A stretch of DNA of 64,000 nucleotides. Source: Campylorhamphus procurvoides. Lineage: Eukaryota; Chordata; Aves; Passeriformes; Dendrocolaptidae. Within the stretch, counting starts at the first letter, position 1, and each line of letters opens with the position of its first letter. A model generated the notes under the pieces. The model was given only the letters and a program-made list of their open reading frames with translations. It was not told the DNA's origin and did no database searches. Shown here piece by piece: positions 1-12,296 of this stretch. The translations under genes were made by a program, and so were the position numbers. The DNA lies in the NCBI GenBank assembly GCA_013396655.1, contig WBMV01005154.1, forward strand, positions 64,136 through 128,135, given 5' to 3'.

Positions 1-317
1 GCGCACAAGGGCTTATTTCTTGAAAGACATATATATAATGCTGGAGACATAGCCATAGAGACCTAGGTGTACTATCTAAACTCGGAAGACACCAAGAAAA
101 GTTTTCCAAAGAAGACAGAGAATTATTTATTCATGTATGATACTAGTGAGGATTTTTCTGGGATATTTGTGTAACCAACTTTCTTTAAAAGCAATGCAAC
201 TGAATTATTATTGGCCTAAGTATAAAACTACTACAAGAAAATACTGAGAATTTGATTTGCATAGTCCAAATAAACTGAATGCAGAAAAATGTATATACTA
301 ATTTTGTATATGCAGGA
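1..317. other. non-coding, no recognisable feature
   Basis: AT-rich sequence with stops in all frames. I see no repeat, RNA gene or exon signal here. Confidence 0.5.
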
Positions 318-554
318 TAATGGAAATGAACACAAAAATCAGGAGGGGGAAGTTGTTTGTGATAAAGCCTCTTACCACAATAATTAGTGAATATGCATGA
401 ATTTTAAACTGGGTATATTGGGTTTGCATGACAAAATTTTGGTATCACCCATAAGCCATTAGTTACATTTTTCTCTACCCCATCCAGCTGAGGACAGAGA
501 GTAATAAAGAGACTTGGTTGTCACCTGGCATGCAACCAGGATCAATCCACCACA
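318..554 (+). mobile_element. 3' part of an avian ERV LTR (family A)
   Basis: The last ~90 bases match the 3' end of a bird LTR family that also occurs at 43844-44691 and, inverted, at 54300-55041. The stretch runs from the 'ccagctgagg' motif through 'tcacctggca' to the terminal 'ccaccaca' at 547-554. Upstream similarity (318-430) is weaker, with an apparent deletion of a few tens of bases. The U3 portion with promoter signals is missing, so this is a truncated, inactive copy. The short reverse-strand frame at 459-644 lies partly in it and is not a gene. The family is assigned from recognition and by comparison with the other copies in the window. The 3' edge is firm and the 5' edge approximate. 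Confidence 0.7.
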
Positions 555-671
555 AAAAGCTGTTTTGGAAGTTAGGTAAAGACTTTTAGCCATCAGAAGA
601 GATAGTCTTCCAGCAATGGTGGATAGAAGCAAAGCACCAAACAATTTTCAGAAAAAGTTGCATCAACTTAT

Positions 672-706
672 AGAATGGTTTGAGTTGGAAGGATCTGACT
701 GACTTA
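672..706 (-). mobile_element. CR1 LINE 3'-end fragment
   Basis: The stretch 'atagaatggtttgagttgga' (about 672-691) is the reverse complement of a CR1 3' end. Only about 35 bases remain, so the element is severely truncated or decayed. Confidence 0.6.
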
Positions 707-912
707 TCAATTCAGAACAGATGAAAAGCTATTGGCATCCCACATAATTTCTCTATCTGCAGTTTTATAGAAGTTAATCAAAATTTATGCAATAGTAATT
801 ATTGTTAATGTTTATTTTTGCCTTCAACTAGTTAGTATCACATCAGTAATTTCATAGTAATAACATTAACACAACTCAAATTTTATTAATTCAATATTAC
901 TTTTTCAGCGAC

Positions 913-1172
913 ATCATAGAATATGTTGAGTTGGAAGGGACCTGAAAGGATCATTAAGTACAACTCCCTGCTCCCGCTATGACTAAGTAAAACTAAACCA
1001 GATGACTAAAAGCATCATTCAGACACTCTGTGAACTCTGGCAGTCTTGGTGCCATGACCACTTCCTTGGAGAGGCTGTTTTAGTGGCTGACTACCCTCTC
1101 AGTGAAGAATCTTTACCTGATGCACAATCTGAACTCCATCAAGATCACAACTCAAAATTCTCTGCTCTCTCT
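913..1172 (-). mobile_element. CR1 LINE, 5'-truncated, minus strand
   Basis: It opens with 'catagaatatgttgagttgg' followed by 'aagggacctgaaagg', the reverse complement of the CR1 3' end. It then continues through degenerate CR1 3' UTR and ORF2-end sequence, including 'ccttggagaggctgtt' and a 'ctcagtgaagaat' segment. CR1 is the dominant non-LTR retrotransposon of birds and is normally 5'-truncated on insertion. No reading frame survives. The upper limit is approximate. Confidence 0.8.
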
Positions 1173-2131
1173 TAAACAAACATGAATTAATATGGACAGT
1201 AAAAAAAAATCCAAAAAGATTTAATCTTCATGTACTTAAGCACCATAAACTATCAGTTTCTGCTGCATTGCAGATTTTGAAAACTGGATCACAACGCAAA
1301 CTCTACCCTCCCTGCCCCTTAGATTGTTTCACCCCTTATATTTAGTTAAAAATTAGTCTGTCACATGGCCTTCGTAGGGAACCTGTCAGCTATTCCAGAA
1401 CAGCCTGGACAAAGGACAGTCTGCAAGGAGGTGCAAGATAAGGGTCGGAATGCTCCAAACAGGCAAGTGAATTGGTTCTGTAACTCCCCTGATCCATGTG
1501 AATGTTCCTACACAAAATGACTGATAAAAGGTGGACTTCCCTTAGTTATTCTATATCAAAAAGTAGAAATTGTTACTCCGCTTTGTGGAAGCCAAGCTTC
1601 TGGGCTGATAGTATTTATCAAACTGAGTCTATGACCCACTGGGAAGAAACCAGGGCTGAGCTCAAGTTGCTGAGCTCTCAAAATCAACAGGGAAACCCCA
1701 GAAGTAATCTGAAGTGCTTTTCAAAGTGCTTTAGTCTTTCAGGTGAAAAAATAAAAGGCTAGCTAAGACCTCAGGACTGCAATTTTGCTGAAATGAAGCC
1801 TCATTCAATTTTTGCATTTGAGCTTTGTTCTACAATTTTTGCTAACCTCAGTGTAAATCACTAGCTAAGAATCTGAATTATTTTTCTAACATATCAGTCC
1901 AATCTAAATACTTTTATTAAGCTACTACTTACTTTTATTTAAGCAACTATGGAAGGGGTGGTATGACTGGACAAACAGGTTTTGAATACATATCACTGTT
2001 GTGCTATCTCTTCTTTGATGGTGTGATGAACACTTGATCCAGCAGAGGTTCGTAACAGATACTGAATCAACAAGAGTGATTTCACAGGCAGATGATGAAA
2101 ATTATTTTTTAAGCATTTTCATACCACACCT
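1173..2131. other. non-coding; possible decayed repeat at ~1380-1762
   Basis: The 1380-1762 part is somewhat more GC-rich and contains a forward open frame of 86 codons (1502-1762). Nothing about this frame looks conserved. The stretch has an LTR-like texture, with 'ctgataaaagg' near 1521 and 'aataaaaggct' near 1750, but I could not define ends or a family. The rest is featureless AT-rich DNA. Confidence 0.35.
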
Positions 2132-2682
2132 CGTCCTGGTTTCATCTGGGACAGAGTTTATAGTCTTCTTAGTAGCTGCTACAGTGCTGCATTTTTTTTG
2201 GATTTAGTAAGAGAACAATGTTGATAACACATTGGCTGTTGCTCAGTAGTGCTTACCCTAATTGAAGGATTTTTCATTGTCTCATGCTCTGCAGGTGAGG
2301 AGGTGCACAAGAAGCTGTGAGGGAGCATGGGCAGGACAGTTGACTTGAACTGGCCAAAGAGATATTCCATACCACAGGATGTCATGCCCAGTATATAAAC
2401 TGGGAAGAGTTGGCTGGGAGCTGCTGACTGCTGTTTGCAGATGGGCTGATCACTGGGTGGTGAGCAATTGTATTGTCTATCAGTTGTTTTTCTTGGGCTG
2501 TGCTACTCTCTATTCCTCTCCCTATCATTACTATTGTTATTTTGTTTTGATTACTAAATTAAACCCTTATCTCAAACCACCAGGTTTACCTTTTCTTTCC
2601 AATTGTCCTCCTCAACAGTGTGGTAGGGAGTGAGTAAACATCTGTATGGTACTTAGTTGCCAGCTGGGGTTACACCATAACC
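2132..2682 (+). mobile_element. avian ERV solo LTR (family B)
   Basis: The sequence follows a widespread bird LTR along its full length: a start near 'tcctggtttcatctgggaca', the 'gagaacaatgttgataacac' segment, a TATA box TATATAAA at 2392-2399, the 'gtgagcaattgtattgt' R-region segment, a poly(A)-signal-like AATTAAA near 2557, and an end at 'cttagttgccagctggggtt' and 'acaccataac'. No retroviral internal region lies on either side, so this is a solo LTR left by recombination between two LTRs. The terminal TG and CA are mutated and I found no clear target-site duplication. This suggests an old insertion. The short frames inside it (2179-2385 minus, 2379-2633 plus) are incidental. Confidence 0.88.
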
Positions 2683-5600
2683 CATTTATGTTTTGTACAC
2701 AATGTGATTCTAATCTGAGAAAAAAAGTCATCAGAAAAGAGGGAGAAAGCATGGAATATAATTTAGTTCTATAAGCATATACAGTTAAAGGAAAAGTTAA
2801 TGACAGCATAAAATTATATGCTTATTTTAGTATTTAATTTATTATCAATTTCAAATATATTTGTATTTTAAAAGTCTGATATTTTGTGTATTTGTTGTTT
2901 GACTCTGACATAATGAAAAGAGAGATTCATGAACAAAAGGTTATACGGAGTAAAAGCTGAAATTCCCCTACCATTTTTCCTGGAGAGAGTGTCAACACGG
3001 CTATTTAAGTAGAACAGGACAAGTCACTTGTGCTGAGTAAGCAAATCCATGACCCACTGAAGTCATGCTGTACTGGGAAGAACAGAAACAGGCAAACAGC
3101 TGCCTGCAAGCTGATCCATTTTGTCACTTATTGTGCTTATTATGTTTTAAGTATTTTCTCATCTAACACAAAGACCACAAACATGAAATACTACCGTACA
3201 AAAACTGATAGAGGTTTGTACACAGTTTTTCTGATAGAAGCTTTTATATCTGTCTGAACTATTAATCTTAATGGCTGTAATTCTTCATCTTGGAGAAGCC
3301 TAAGGAATATTTATTTAAAAAGATAAAATTTTAGAATGTGTTAAGACAATTGCACGTATATTCTTATGATTACATCAGCAATGCAGATGACATGACCTGT
3401 AAGTCAGATCTTTGTAAAGAAAGAACCTTTTGATGCTAAAATGAGTTTGTTAATCTACAGGGAAGGGTAAATGATGAATTCTCTGACATTTAGGGATATG
3501 AGTGCTTCAGGACTGGAGTATGCCTCAGTTCCAAAGAGCTGGCTGAAGCAAACCCAGAAGTGTCAGACAATGAGGTCATAAATCGGTACAATTTATAATG
3601 AACATACATACATTCAAATTTCTGTACTAATGTTGATAGTCAGAATACAACCTATAGCTATTTTGTTTCTTAATAAAGTTGAACTATTTAACTGAAATAC
3701 AATTATGAATATTATGATCCTATATGACTTAACGTTCCATATAGCCTTAAAGTCTGTAAAGACAAACAGAACCTGCCAATTTCTAATGAAATAAATATTA
3801 TACTTACTAATAGGTGATCTATAATCACTGCAAACACATAATGGTTTATATTCTGTAACTAATACTTTAATACATCTACCATGCTCTCGTTGCCAGAAAT
3901 TATTGAATAATATAAGCAATATGCAGCAGAGAAGTGAAGTGCCCCAATCTACAATTTTGCATGTACAGAAGAAAAAAACCTTTCTTCACAACTCTTTTTT
4001 TAATTTACATTTTCTGAAAAGACATCTCATAGTGCAGTTATCAATGCAGATAACAAATGTTTGTGAAAAAACCCAATTGGATTGTGGCCAAATCCATCAG
4101 GTTCCACTTCCAAAAGACAAATTCCAATAGTCCATCCCTGATGACAGTGCCTTGAATATCTTTAACTTTTCCATCAGAACCGTTTAGTATAACTATTGCT
4201 TCTCCACAGCTTGAACATCACTACCATTGTCAGAACCAGGCAAACAAATTTATGATGATGTTCTTGGGAATAAGGAACTAATGCAAAGGGGATTTCTCTG
4301 TAGTTCTTCATTAACATTTTATTCATTACAACAGGGGAGTTATAAGAGTTTCCTTTTACGCAAATTAGGTCACAGGATAAAAAATACACAGCATGGAAAC
4401 ACAGTGTATTACTACATAGAACAAAAGATCTGGTTAATAAATTATGATAATGGAATTAGTCTACTGCTAGTGCTGAAAGGCACATTTAAATATTATGAAA
4501 TTTACTTGAAGGAAAAGCTCTTGCATATATTCATAAATTGTTTTTCTCCTTTGTGCCTGTTTCTGTAGTCCTTTTTTATGTTATTTCCCTCTAAGGGAAT
4601 GTGCATATCCTACTTTAAACATTTGTTTTGGTTTGTTAAAAGTCAAATATTTTGAGTGAGTAAAAGACAAAGTTCTACTCTCCTGTTTTTCAACTGAATG
4701 CTGTAAATAAGCTCAGTGACATCCTGGATCAATTCAGGCAGATTCATTCTCAAAATGATACTATGTAAAGTACAGAAACTGAAAATAAGACAATAAAAAA
4801 ACCCCAAACCCCTTAAACCTTAATGCCAAGAAGATAATCATTAAGGGAACATGTGGACCTTGCCATGGATACGTATTATCATCAAAGTTCTTTAGTTAGT
4901 TTATTTATTTATTATAGTTGTTTTTTTTTTCTTTTGGATTCATTTATTTCTAAGATTTATCTAAACAAAATCAGCTAAATTCACACCTAGTTTAAGTGGT
5001 CTAACGCTATTGAGCTAATTAATTTGCAAGTACCTCATTAATTCAGTGATTACCTTCAGTTTATTCATTACATTAACTTAACTCCTACTTTTCCATCTAT
5101 GCAAGGTCTGAACAGACCCAGAGGATGGCAAAATGAAGACTCTTACAAACTATTTTTTTGGCAAGAAAACAAGGAAAGATTCTCCACTTCCTATAAAGCA
5201 AACCAAACAATCTTAACCATCTTTCTGGGAATGTCAGTTTGTATGCCAGGTGAGGGCATTACTTTTGCCAAAAGAAAAAGAGCAGACATTTATCAGAGCA
5301 GTATTTAGCACAGACCAATTTCTGCTCTAAAATCACAATTTCTGCTCTAAAATCGCAATTTCTGTTCTGTTATTGGTAATGCTCTGATTAACAAAATGTG
5401 AGAAGGAAACCAAGCCATGAATGACTCACCTAAACTTATCTATTTTTTAAAGTATTACTGAAAATTGGGTATGTATGTATCATCTCAGTCTTTGCAACAT
5501 GACACCCATGATGGTATTTCATACCATCTAATTTCTTCTAAATCATCATTTACTTTTTAAAGTTCAGTACGCTTCTCTTCATGTCGTAATGTGGCCTTCA

Positions 5601-5857
5601 CACTAAGACCTACCCTGGCACAGGTGGCATAGTTCACTCTTTCCAAAAACTGATTCAGATGGAGTTAAATGAAACAGAAAATAGTGCCATGTATGCCATG
5701 GTGTGGGCTTGTTCAGGGTAACTTTTCAAGGACTGGGCAGAACTCTGCATCTTAATGATACTGAACCCTTGTACATAACTTGCAACCCAAATGGCAATCA
5801 CCATCCACTGGGGTCCAAAAACAGGATTAGCTGACTTGACCTTGCATAGGCTGCAGT
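2683..5857. other. unique non-coding sequence
   Basis: AT-rich with dispersed short open frames of no recognisable product; the longest is 113 codons at 4227-4568, without splice or similarity clues. Apart from a 20-bp tandem repeat at 5316-5371 I see no repeat, RNA gene or exon. Confidence 0.5.
5316..5371. repeat. 20-bp tandem repeat, 2.8 copies
   Basis: The unit 'caatttctgctctaaaatca' occurs at 5316-5335 and again at 5336-5355 with one change. It is followed by a diverged 16-base partial copy at 5356-5371. The near identity of the first two units points to a recent local duplication. Confidence 0.9.
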
Positions 5858-6294
5858 TGTTACAGACAATGTTTCTGATGCCTAAAATCCTGGAAGATAG
5901 GCACTCAGAGAAAACATTAATGGAGGAAGATAGACAAGACCTTTATTGGGAGATTGGAGGCTTTGGGCCTGCACTGGGCCTACAAAACGCACGTTGTTTC
6001 AACAAGGATCTCTGCATCCAAAAATCCCCAAAGAGTCCCGCCCTCAGAAAGGTTACAGTTTTTATACTCTTCCTAACAATTAACATATTAGATATCTATA
6101 AGCAGTCATCATTTCTAATTCCCTCGGTGGTCCACCCATCAGGGTCCTGGGCCATGCCCCCTGGACCACCTCCAAAGGTTTCTGGACTCTTCTATTGTTT
6201 TGACTTCAAGTTATCTTGCAGATGGTCTGGAAAACATCATGATCTTCCGAAAGCCTGAGAATGTGTGAGGGAATCACTTCAGTAACTTCTAACA
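5858..6294 (-). mobile_element. ERV-type solo LTR, minus strand (family C)
   Basis: Read on the minus strand, this 437-base block has LTR architecture. It begins TGTTAGAAGT at 6294 and ends GTAACA at 5858, giving TGTTA/TAACA inverted ends. A TATAAA box lies at 6061-6066, an AATAAA poly(A) signal at 5942-5947, and a more GC-rich U3 lies upstream. No gag, pol or env sequence flanks it. No clear target duplication was found. A forward open frame of 155 codons (5791-6258) runs antisense through the element and starts just outside it; it is not a credible gene. I do not recognise the exact family, so the call rests on termini and promoter/poly(A) spacing. Confidence 0.65.
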
Positions 6295-7558
6295 CCACTT
6301 AATATGTGAGCAAGAAAACTTATACTTCTAAAACTCTATAAATCTACAAAATACACACGAAATCTTTAGGCATCATTTCCAGAGAAAGAAAATGTTACTT
6401 CTGGAAATTAATGCTTAAGCACTAACTTAGGAAAAGGTACCTATCCCTTGTTACTTAGTTTCTTCCATCCCTGCTTGGATTTGAATGTAAACAGGAAAAC
6501 CCAAGTATCAAGCAAACTTTTGTTCCAATACTGGAAATCAGCCATATAAAGTCCTTGATCCTGAATATAAAGTATGAAAAAAGTCTTCCAGTATTTCTCC
6601 TTACCCAAACCTTCTTACTTTGTCCCCAGTTTTCCAGATACTTGTACAGACAGTACATGAAAAATATTATATTTTTTCATTTAATTTTTTATTTGATCAT
6701 TATCTTTCAATACCTACTGGAAAGTTCAGCAAATAATAATTCTCAATCACAATATGAAGCAATTAGAAGCCCAATTTAGCAATGCATAAATGAATGCTGA
6801 GAGCAAAGACCACTGATTCAAGAGCAATCATCATTTTCTGAGCTGGCTAATGTGCATGTTAGAGCAATCCCTCCATGAAAATATGCTGAATTACAGACAC
6901 ATGTCCAGTAGATAATCCAAACTGGAACTGACCTCAGCAACAGTTCAAGGATGATGCCTTGGAACATCTGCTCTTGAATATTTTTGTCCAAAAACTCAGG
7001 CATTAACTTTGTTTTTATAGACTTTTTTTTTCAGTTATTTAAATTATAAAAGACTTTACAAAAATGCAAATCCAGCACATTTCCTAGATTTATGCTCCAA
7101 TTTGCAAAACAATCACTAATGGTGAAAACATTGGCCATTATCATTTTACAAAATTTGACGGCACCAGTAAAAATAGTACCTATTTTAATATTGAATTGTG
7201 TTTCTTATGAATTCAGCTTAGCTGAAAATACTTATCTTGCCTAAGTGCCAATTTAATCTTTAGAAACAGTGAATGTATTAATCCTTCATTAGACATCTTT
7301 TCAAGAGAGAAAGAAAATTTAGAAATCTTTAAACTTTTGAATGATATTTATTGCTTTTTTTCAAAAATCAATACAATTTGCTCTAAAACCACAATGGCTT
7401 AGTAGTCTGTTCTAATAAAGTACTGTCCAGATGCATTTGGTTTTTGGCTACAGGGACACTTGATTGAAATGGTTGACATCCTCACTGTTATTCTCGTACA
7501 TTCTAAACCACGTCAGCCGAATACCTACATCAGCTGTTCTGAACTGTGCCTACCTGTG
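6295..7558. other. unique non-coding sequence
   Basis: AT-rich sequence with no supported repeat, exon or RNA gene. Confidence 0.5.
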
Positions 7559-7880
7559 CTAGCTCTCAGAGACCAGCACATACTCATGTGAGTGGTCCTG
7601 GAAGTCTCTAGGATGTGTGGGTGACAACTTCCCAAACTTCTCAATTACTAAAGGGACCAAAGAGGGATAATGTTCCTTCTGATCCACTGCTCTCAGAGAA
7701 GTGACAGATACTTTCAAGAGACAAAAACTAGGGCTGTGCTGGCTGCTAGCTGGTCTACCCCCTTTAAGCAAAAGCTAGAAAGATACTCTGGACTTATCAA
7801 GAATAGACTTCAAATCCTTTGGAAGCTGCTGGGACAGAGGAGAAAGACAAAGAAGAGAGTTAATTGATTTCTCCACACCA
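7559..7880 (+). mobile_element. possible ancient CR1 internal remnant
   Basis: Short blocks resemble the CR1 ORF2 region after the endonuclease domain. Examples are 'gtgggtgacaacttcc' near 7618, 'ccactgctctcagagaagtg' near 7684, and a 'gacttcaaat...aagctgctggga' pattern near 7808-7834. The similarity is patchy and all frames are broken, so this may be coincidence or another old repeat. Confidence 0.25.
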
Positions 7881-9889
7881 TGCAGTCAGACTGGGATCTT
7901 GGCCAAACGCCCAATTGTCTGGGAAAAGTTTCTCAATTAGTGCAGACATTACCTGCAGCAGTTGTGGCATCTCCACCCTTTGAGCCAGCCAGCGAACTGA
8001 CGCAGTGTTGGTAATAATCCTACTTTAAGTTGGAGGATGGTCTAGATGGTGGCACCTGAAATAAAAATTATTTAAAAAGGGCCAAAATGCTATCACATGA
8101 AGAACACATTAGTTCTTCCTGAACACAAGCCAGTGTAAATAATGAGGTTTGTTTCCTTTTCTAGATGCGATAAGAACTTACCATTTCAGACTAGATTCTC
8201 ACAGGTATTTAAGCCCACTGTTGTAGTTGACAGTAATGAGTTAGTGTATATATACCTCTAATAATATTTTTAATTAGTTTGTAGTAATCTTCTGTCCTTA
8301 GATAGAAACTTAGTGGATGAAAACCGTCATAATTATATATATTAAATATCTTTGCCCACAAAATAATTAATTGCAGATTAACTTGTTTTTCCTTTTGCCT
8401 CACAGTATGTCCAACCTTCTTAAATTCAGTGGAATTTGACTTAAAACACTGAAATTTGTAGGTGAAAAAGAATATAAAATATTTCAATTTTTCAACTGAT
8501 TTTTTTACAAAAATGCTCTCTTCAAGACTGCCCAATTTTATAGACTTTGGGTGTGTGTGTGTGTGTGTGCAATTTTATGATCTCTTTTTGCAGACTATCT
8601 GTATTTTTAGTTTATGGTCATTGATTTTATGAGCTTCCTAATTTCAAGCGAGACAAAGCTGTTGAGAAGTTCTGTATGCTTGTAAGAGTAATCTACACTG
8701 CACTCATCTTTAGGAAAGCAATAATTGCAATCACTTACTGCACACGAAACAATAAAATATTACATCTGTATTTCTAAGGACAAGGATCAAGTGAAGGATC
8801 TTTTCTCATATCTCCTTCTGTTTTCCTATTTCCTGCTTTCCAAAGTAATCTTCATGTCATTTGTAAAGCCAGAAGAGCAATACATTTAATATCTGCATGT
8901 ATTCTTAGACACTTGGTACTTTCTAGAAGCCTATATGTTTGGAAAAGCTACCAAACTAATACAAAATTGTTAATAATGAATAAGAGTGTTTTGCATACTG
9001 CAGTATTCTACCAAATATTGGGGTATTGAAGCATTGACCTTTGCACAGGAATAAGGCAAATTTTCATTTTTATTTTTAGTGGATATCCTCTTAATATTAG
9101 TGATGCTTTTGCTTCTACATAAAAGTAAGTGCATAAGACTTCCTGGTTAGGAGGTTAGGAAAAAAAAATCTTTTCTTTTTATTCTTATTTTTATTCTTAT
9201 TCTCTTTGAAGCCAATTTGAAGTAATTCTGAAGATCCTGTCTGGACATCAGACTTTAATGTCAGTGAGAAAACTCTTCAGAGGACATGTATATTTACAGT
9301 AACTTGAGGACCTTTATATGCTTACTCGAAATAAAATATTTCTTATCCAACAATTTTTAAACATGTATTCCATGCAAACATTACCATTTCCGGTTACCAT
9401 TTATATTATGTTTTTCATCTATACCTTAGAAAACAATATTTCTAGATATTTATTTCTAATAAATGAATCTGTAAAATATGCCATCTGTTCATCTTGATGT
9501 AATAGTTCCAGATAGAGTACTGTCGAGGAGCAATTTACAATTAATTTTGAATTTGTTATTTTCTAGATTAAGAGTTTCAAAAGTCTAGGCTATTCATAAA
9601 TGGAAGGACAGAGAAGTTGATTAAAGGCTTTATTAGCACTACTGAATTAATGAGGATTTAGAAACTGATTTCTCTGAAGCATATGTCAGTTCCCAGTGAT
9701 GTAGGATTGGAATGGTTTATAAAGTCATCAAATTCATCTTTCTTAACTGAAACAAGAATACATGTACATGGATATTTTTTTAACTCATTCCTCCTGTAAA
9801 AGATATTTCACTTTTTCTAATTGTCTTGTTCCAGTGTTTGACTATCCCTTACACTTCAGGACATTACTCTTTCAGAACATGCAGCTGTA
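7881..9889. other. unique non-coding sequence with a GT microsatellite
   Basis: AT-rich DNA without supported genes. A (GT)10 tract lies at 8550-8569. The 108-codon reverse frame at 8209-8535 is Lys/Phe/Ile-rich, as expected for translated AT-rich DNA. Confidence 0.5.
8550..8569. repeat. (GT)n microsatellite
   Basis: Ten uninterrupted GT units. Confidence 0.95.
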
Positions 9890-10612
9890 TCTCACTGTCT
9901 GGACAGATGGGCCCAGAGAGCGGTAGTGAATGGAGTTACATCCAGTTGGTCACTGGTCACTAATGATGTTCCCCAGAGCTCAGTATTGGGGCCAGTCCAG
10001 TTTAACATCTTGATCAATGATCTGGAAGAAGGGATCAAGTACACCAACCTGGACAGAAGTGTCAATCTTCTGGAAGGTAGGAAGGCTCTGTAGAGGTATC
10101 TGGACAGGCTGGATCAATGGAGCAAGACCAATGGCATGAATTTCAACAAGGCAAAGTGCTGGGTACTGCCCTTGGATCATAATAATACATGAAGCAATAC
10201 AGTGATTGAGTGGGGATGAGTGGCTGGACAACTGACTGGTGGAAAAGGACCTGAGGGTGCTGGTCAACAGCTTGGAGAACCTTATCATTTTCTACAACAA
10301 CCTGAAAGGAGGTAGTAGTGAAGTGGGGGTTGATCTCTTCTCCCAGGCAACTACCAGCAGAACAAGACGACATAGCATTAAGCTGTGCCAGGCAGGTCCA
10401 CGTTAGACATCAGGAAGAATTTTTTCACTGAAAAATCGTTAAGCGTTAGAATGGGCTGTCCAGGAAGGTGATGGAGTCACCATCCCTGGAATTGTTCAAG
10501 AAAAAAGTGAACATGGCACTTAGTGCTATGGATTAGTTGGCATGGTAATGTTCCATCAAATATTGGATTCAATGATCCTGGGGGTCTTTTCCAACCTTAG
10601 TGGTCCTATGAT
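9890..10612 (+). mobile_element. CR1 LINE with internal deletion, plus strand
   Basis: This is the 3' half of a CR1 element. It starts near 'gggcccagagagcggtagtg' (9909), followed by a degenerate reverse-transcriptase segment; 'ttggggccagtccagtttaa' near 9986 encodes the family's GPV-x-FNI motif. The C-terminal ORF2 and 3' UTR follow and end with 'ttttccaacctta' and a mutated 'cctatgat' near 10612. In normal CR1, several hundred bases lie between the 'ctggtcaacagc' segment (10260) and the 'acaacctgaaaggagg' segment (10298). Here they are almost adjacent, so an internal deletion is inferred. The frame is broken and the copy is dead. The reverse-strand frames at 9980-10373 are antisense to it. 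Confidence 0.9.
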
Positions 10613-11422
10613 AAGTTATGAAGATTTAAATATGCTAATGTTTCCATGTGTGTTTTATAAAAACAAACTTGTACTTTGTGAATCATCTATCATTATATTC
10701 TATAAAACCATCAATATTAATACCACTGAGGTTAATGGAGATTTTAATGTTAACTCTGCTGACTATATTGCATGAATAAAGCTAGTCAGAAATCAACATC
10801 TACCTTTTGCTTTTCACATAATCATCAATAATAATAATGTATTTAAATGAAAAGTAAAAATCCACTTTAAGAATCAATAATGTTGGTAATGATGTATGCA
10901 ATAGAATATGACTACCTTTGACCTTCAGAGCTCTGCTCAAGCACCTCATTCTGATTAGTAAACCAAGCAAAATGCAATGTGGAAAATACATAGACAATGG
11001 TAACCCTAATGTTCCAATAACATGGAATTTGATTCCATCAGAAGGTTCTGCTGATACCATGCACAGTCTTCGGGACTGAATTACCATCTTGCTTGACAAA
11101 AGGAATAAAAATTTATTACAGCAATATCCCCTGTTGCTGCTGAATGTAAAATCTTATGTTTCTACTTCAAGACTGAATTTTAGTTTCATTATGAACCACT
11201 TGTAAAAAACATCTTTTACTGCATTTTGCATACAATTATTCAACTGAATAGTAATTTACTGTGCTATATTAAATATTGTCTATACTTATATGTCCTTTGT
11301 GCTGGACTTTTATTCAGGCAAAACTGCAGAAAGATATTGTATCTTTGGTAGAAAGGCTGAATTGTTGAAACTGAAATGATTTCTTCACATTATTATTAGA
11401 ATTCACATTGTGAAAAACCTAG
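10613..11422. other. unique non-coding sequence
   Basis: AT-rich, no recognised feature. It forms the spacer between a CR1 copy and the next LTR. Confidence 0.5.
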
Positions 11423-11677
11423 TGTCTTAGTTCAAGGGATAACTAAGATATCTATGTTGGCCAATAAATAATCCCCCTCCTTTAAATTTAGAGAACAGAA
11501 CTTTAATTAGGAAAAATATATGTAAAGGAAAAGATAACAGTTCTTAACCACAACACACATATATATATACAACAACAGTCTGCCACAAACCCCTCCACCC
11601 TCAAATGACAAGGCAAAACAGTCTAAAAGGTCCTCTTGGCTACTCCCCAAAAAGGGGAAATGCGATTATATCCACGG

Positions 11678-11692
11678 ACAGCAGGTGGCGCT
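11678..11692 (+). promoter_or_regulatory. CTCF-like motif inside LTR
   Basis: 'acagcaggtggcgct' fits the core of the vertebrate CTCF consensus (CCASYAGRKGGCRSY) at nearly every position after the first two. It sits in the GC-rich part of the family D LTR, and CpGs lie nearby (tgtcgcgcc). Binding is only predicted. Confidence 0.4.
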
Positions 11693-12255
11693 GTCGCGCC
11701 CAGCCAGCTGGGCAATCCCCTCAGGCAAGGTAGCAGGCAGTTCCCAGGTTAGTTCCCGTGAGAGAAAAAATGGAAAGCAAAGCAGCAACAATCCTGTGTC
11801 CACAGGAGCAGGGAAACCGGAGCTTTCTCCCACCTCTTTTTCCCTCACGGCAATCCTTGTGGTGGTTATGAATGCTTACCGATGAAAACAGTCAAGTTGA
11901 GAAGGGAAAAGAGGAATACCATCTTTTCCCTTCAGTTCATCCCATCCAGTGATGCTGGGATCGGAGTGTGTGTCCCCATCCTCCTACTCCGCCGAGCACT
12001 GAGCTCTCTGACCTGTCGGTGCAGATGATGGCTGTGGTCTGGTCAGGAGTTATGGTCGTAGTCTGATCGAAAGTGGTGGTTTCCTCCTGTCAAGGTCCTG
12101 CTGCTCCTCTGGATCCAACAAGTTGTCCTCGAGGTCTTCTGAGCCCCATTTATGTACCCTCAGGGAGCACCCAGTCCGTCCCCCAGGGTGGGGACTCACA
12201 CAATGGGTGATTAACTCTGTGAGTCATGCGGTATTGTTGAACCGTTGATGGCCCA

Positions 12256-12296
12256 TTAGCACCCACGCCCCCTCAGGCTGGGTGTGGAGGTGCTAA
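12256..12296. other. stem-loop in LTR U3
   Basis: 'ttagcacc' at 12256-12263 pairs with 'ggtgctaa' at 12289-12296. An inner stem 'cacgccc'/'gggtgtg' (one G-T wobble in RNA) follows, with a 2-base bulge on one arm and a 9-base loop. It lies upstream of the presumed TATA box in the minus-strand LTR. Confidence 0.75.

Noticed and set aside
1380..1762. Possible additional LTR
   Set aside because: LTR-like signals exist but no termini or family could be defined, so it is only mentioned in the region note.
5791..6258. 155-codon forward open frame
   Set aside because: It runs antisense through an LTR with TATA and AATAAA signals on the other strand and has no recognisable domain.
9980..10373. Reverse-strand open frames of 102 and 76 codons
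   Set aside because: Antisense to a CR1 element.
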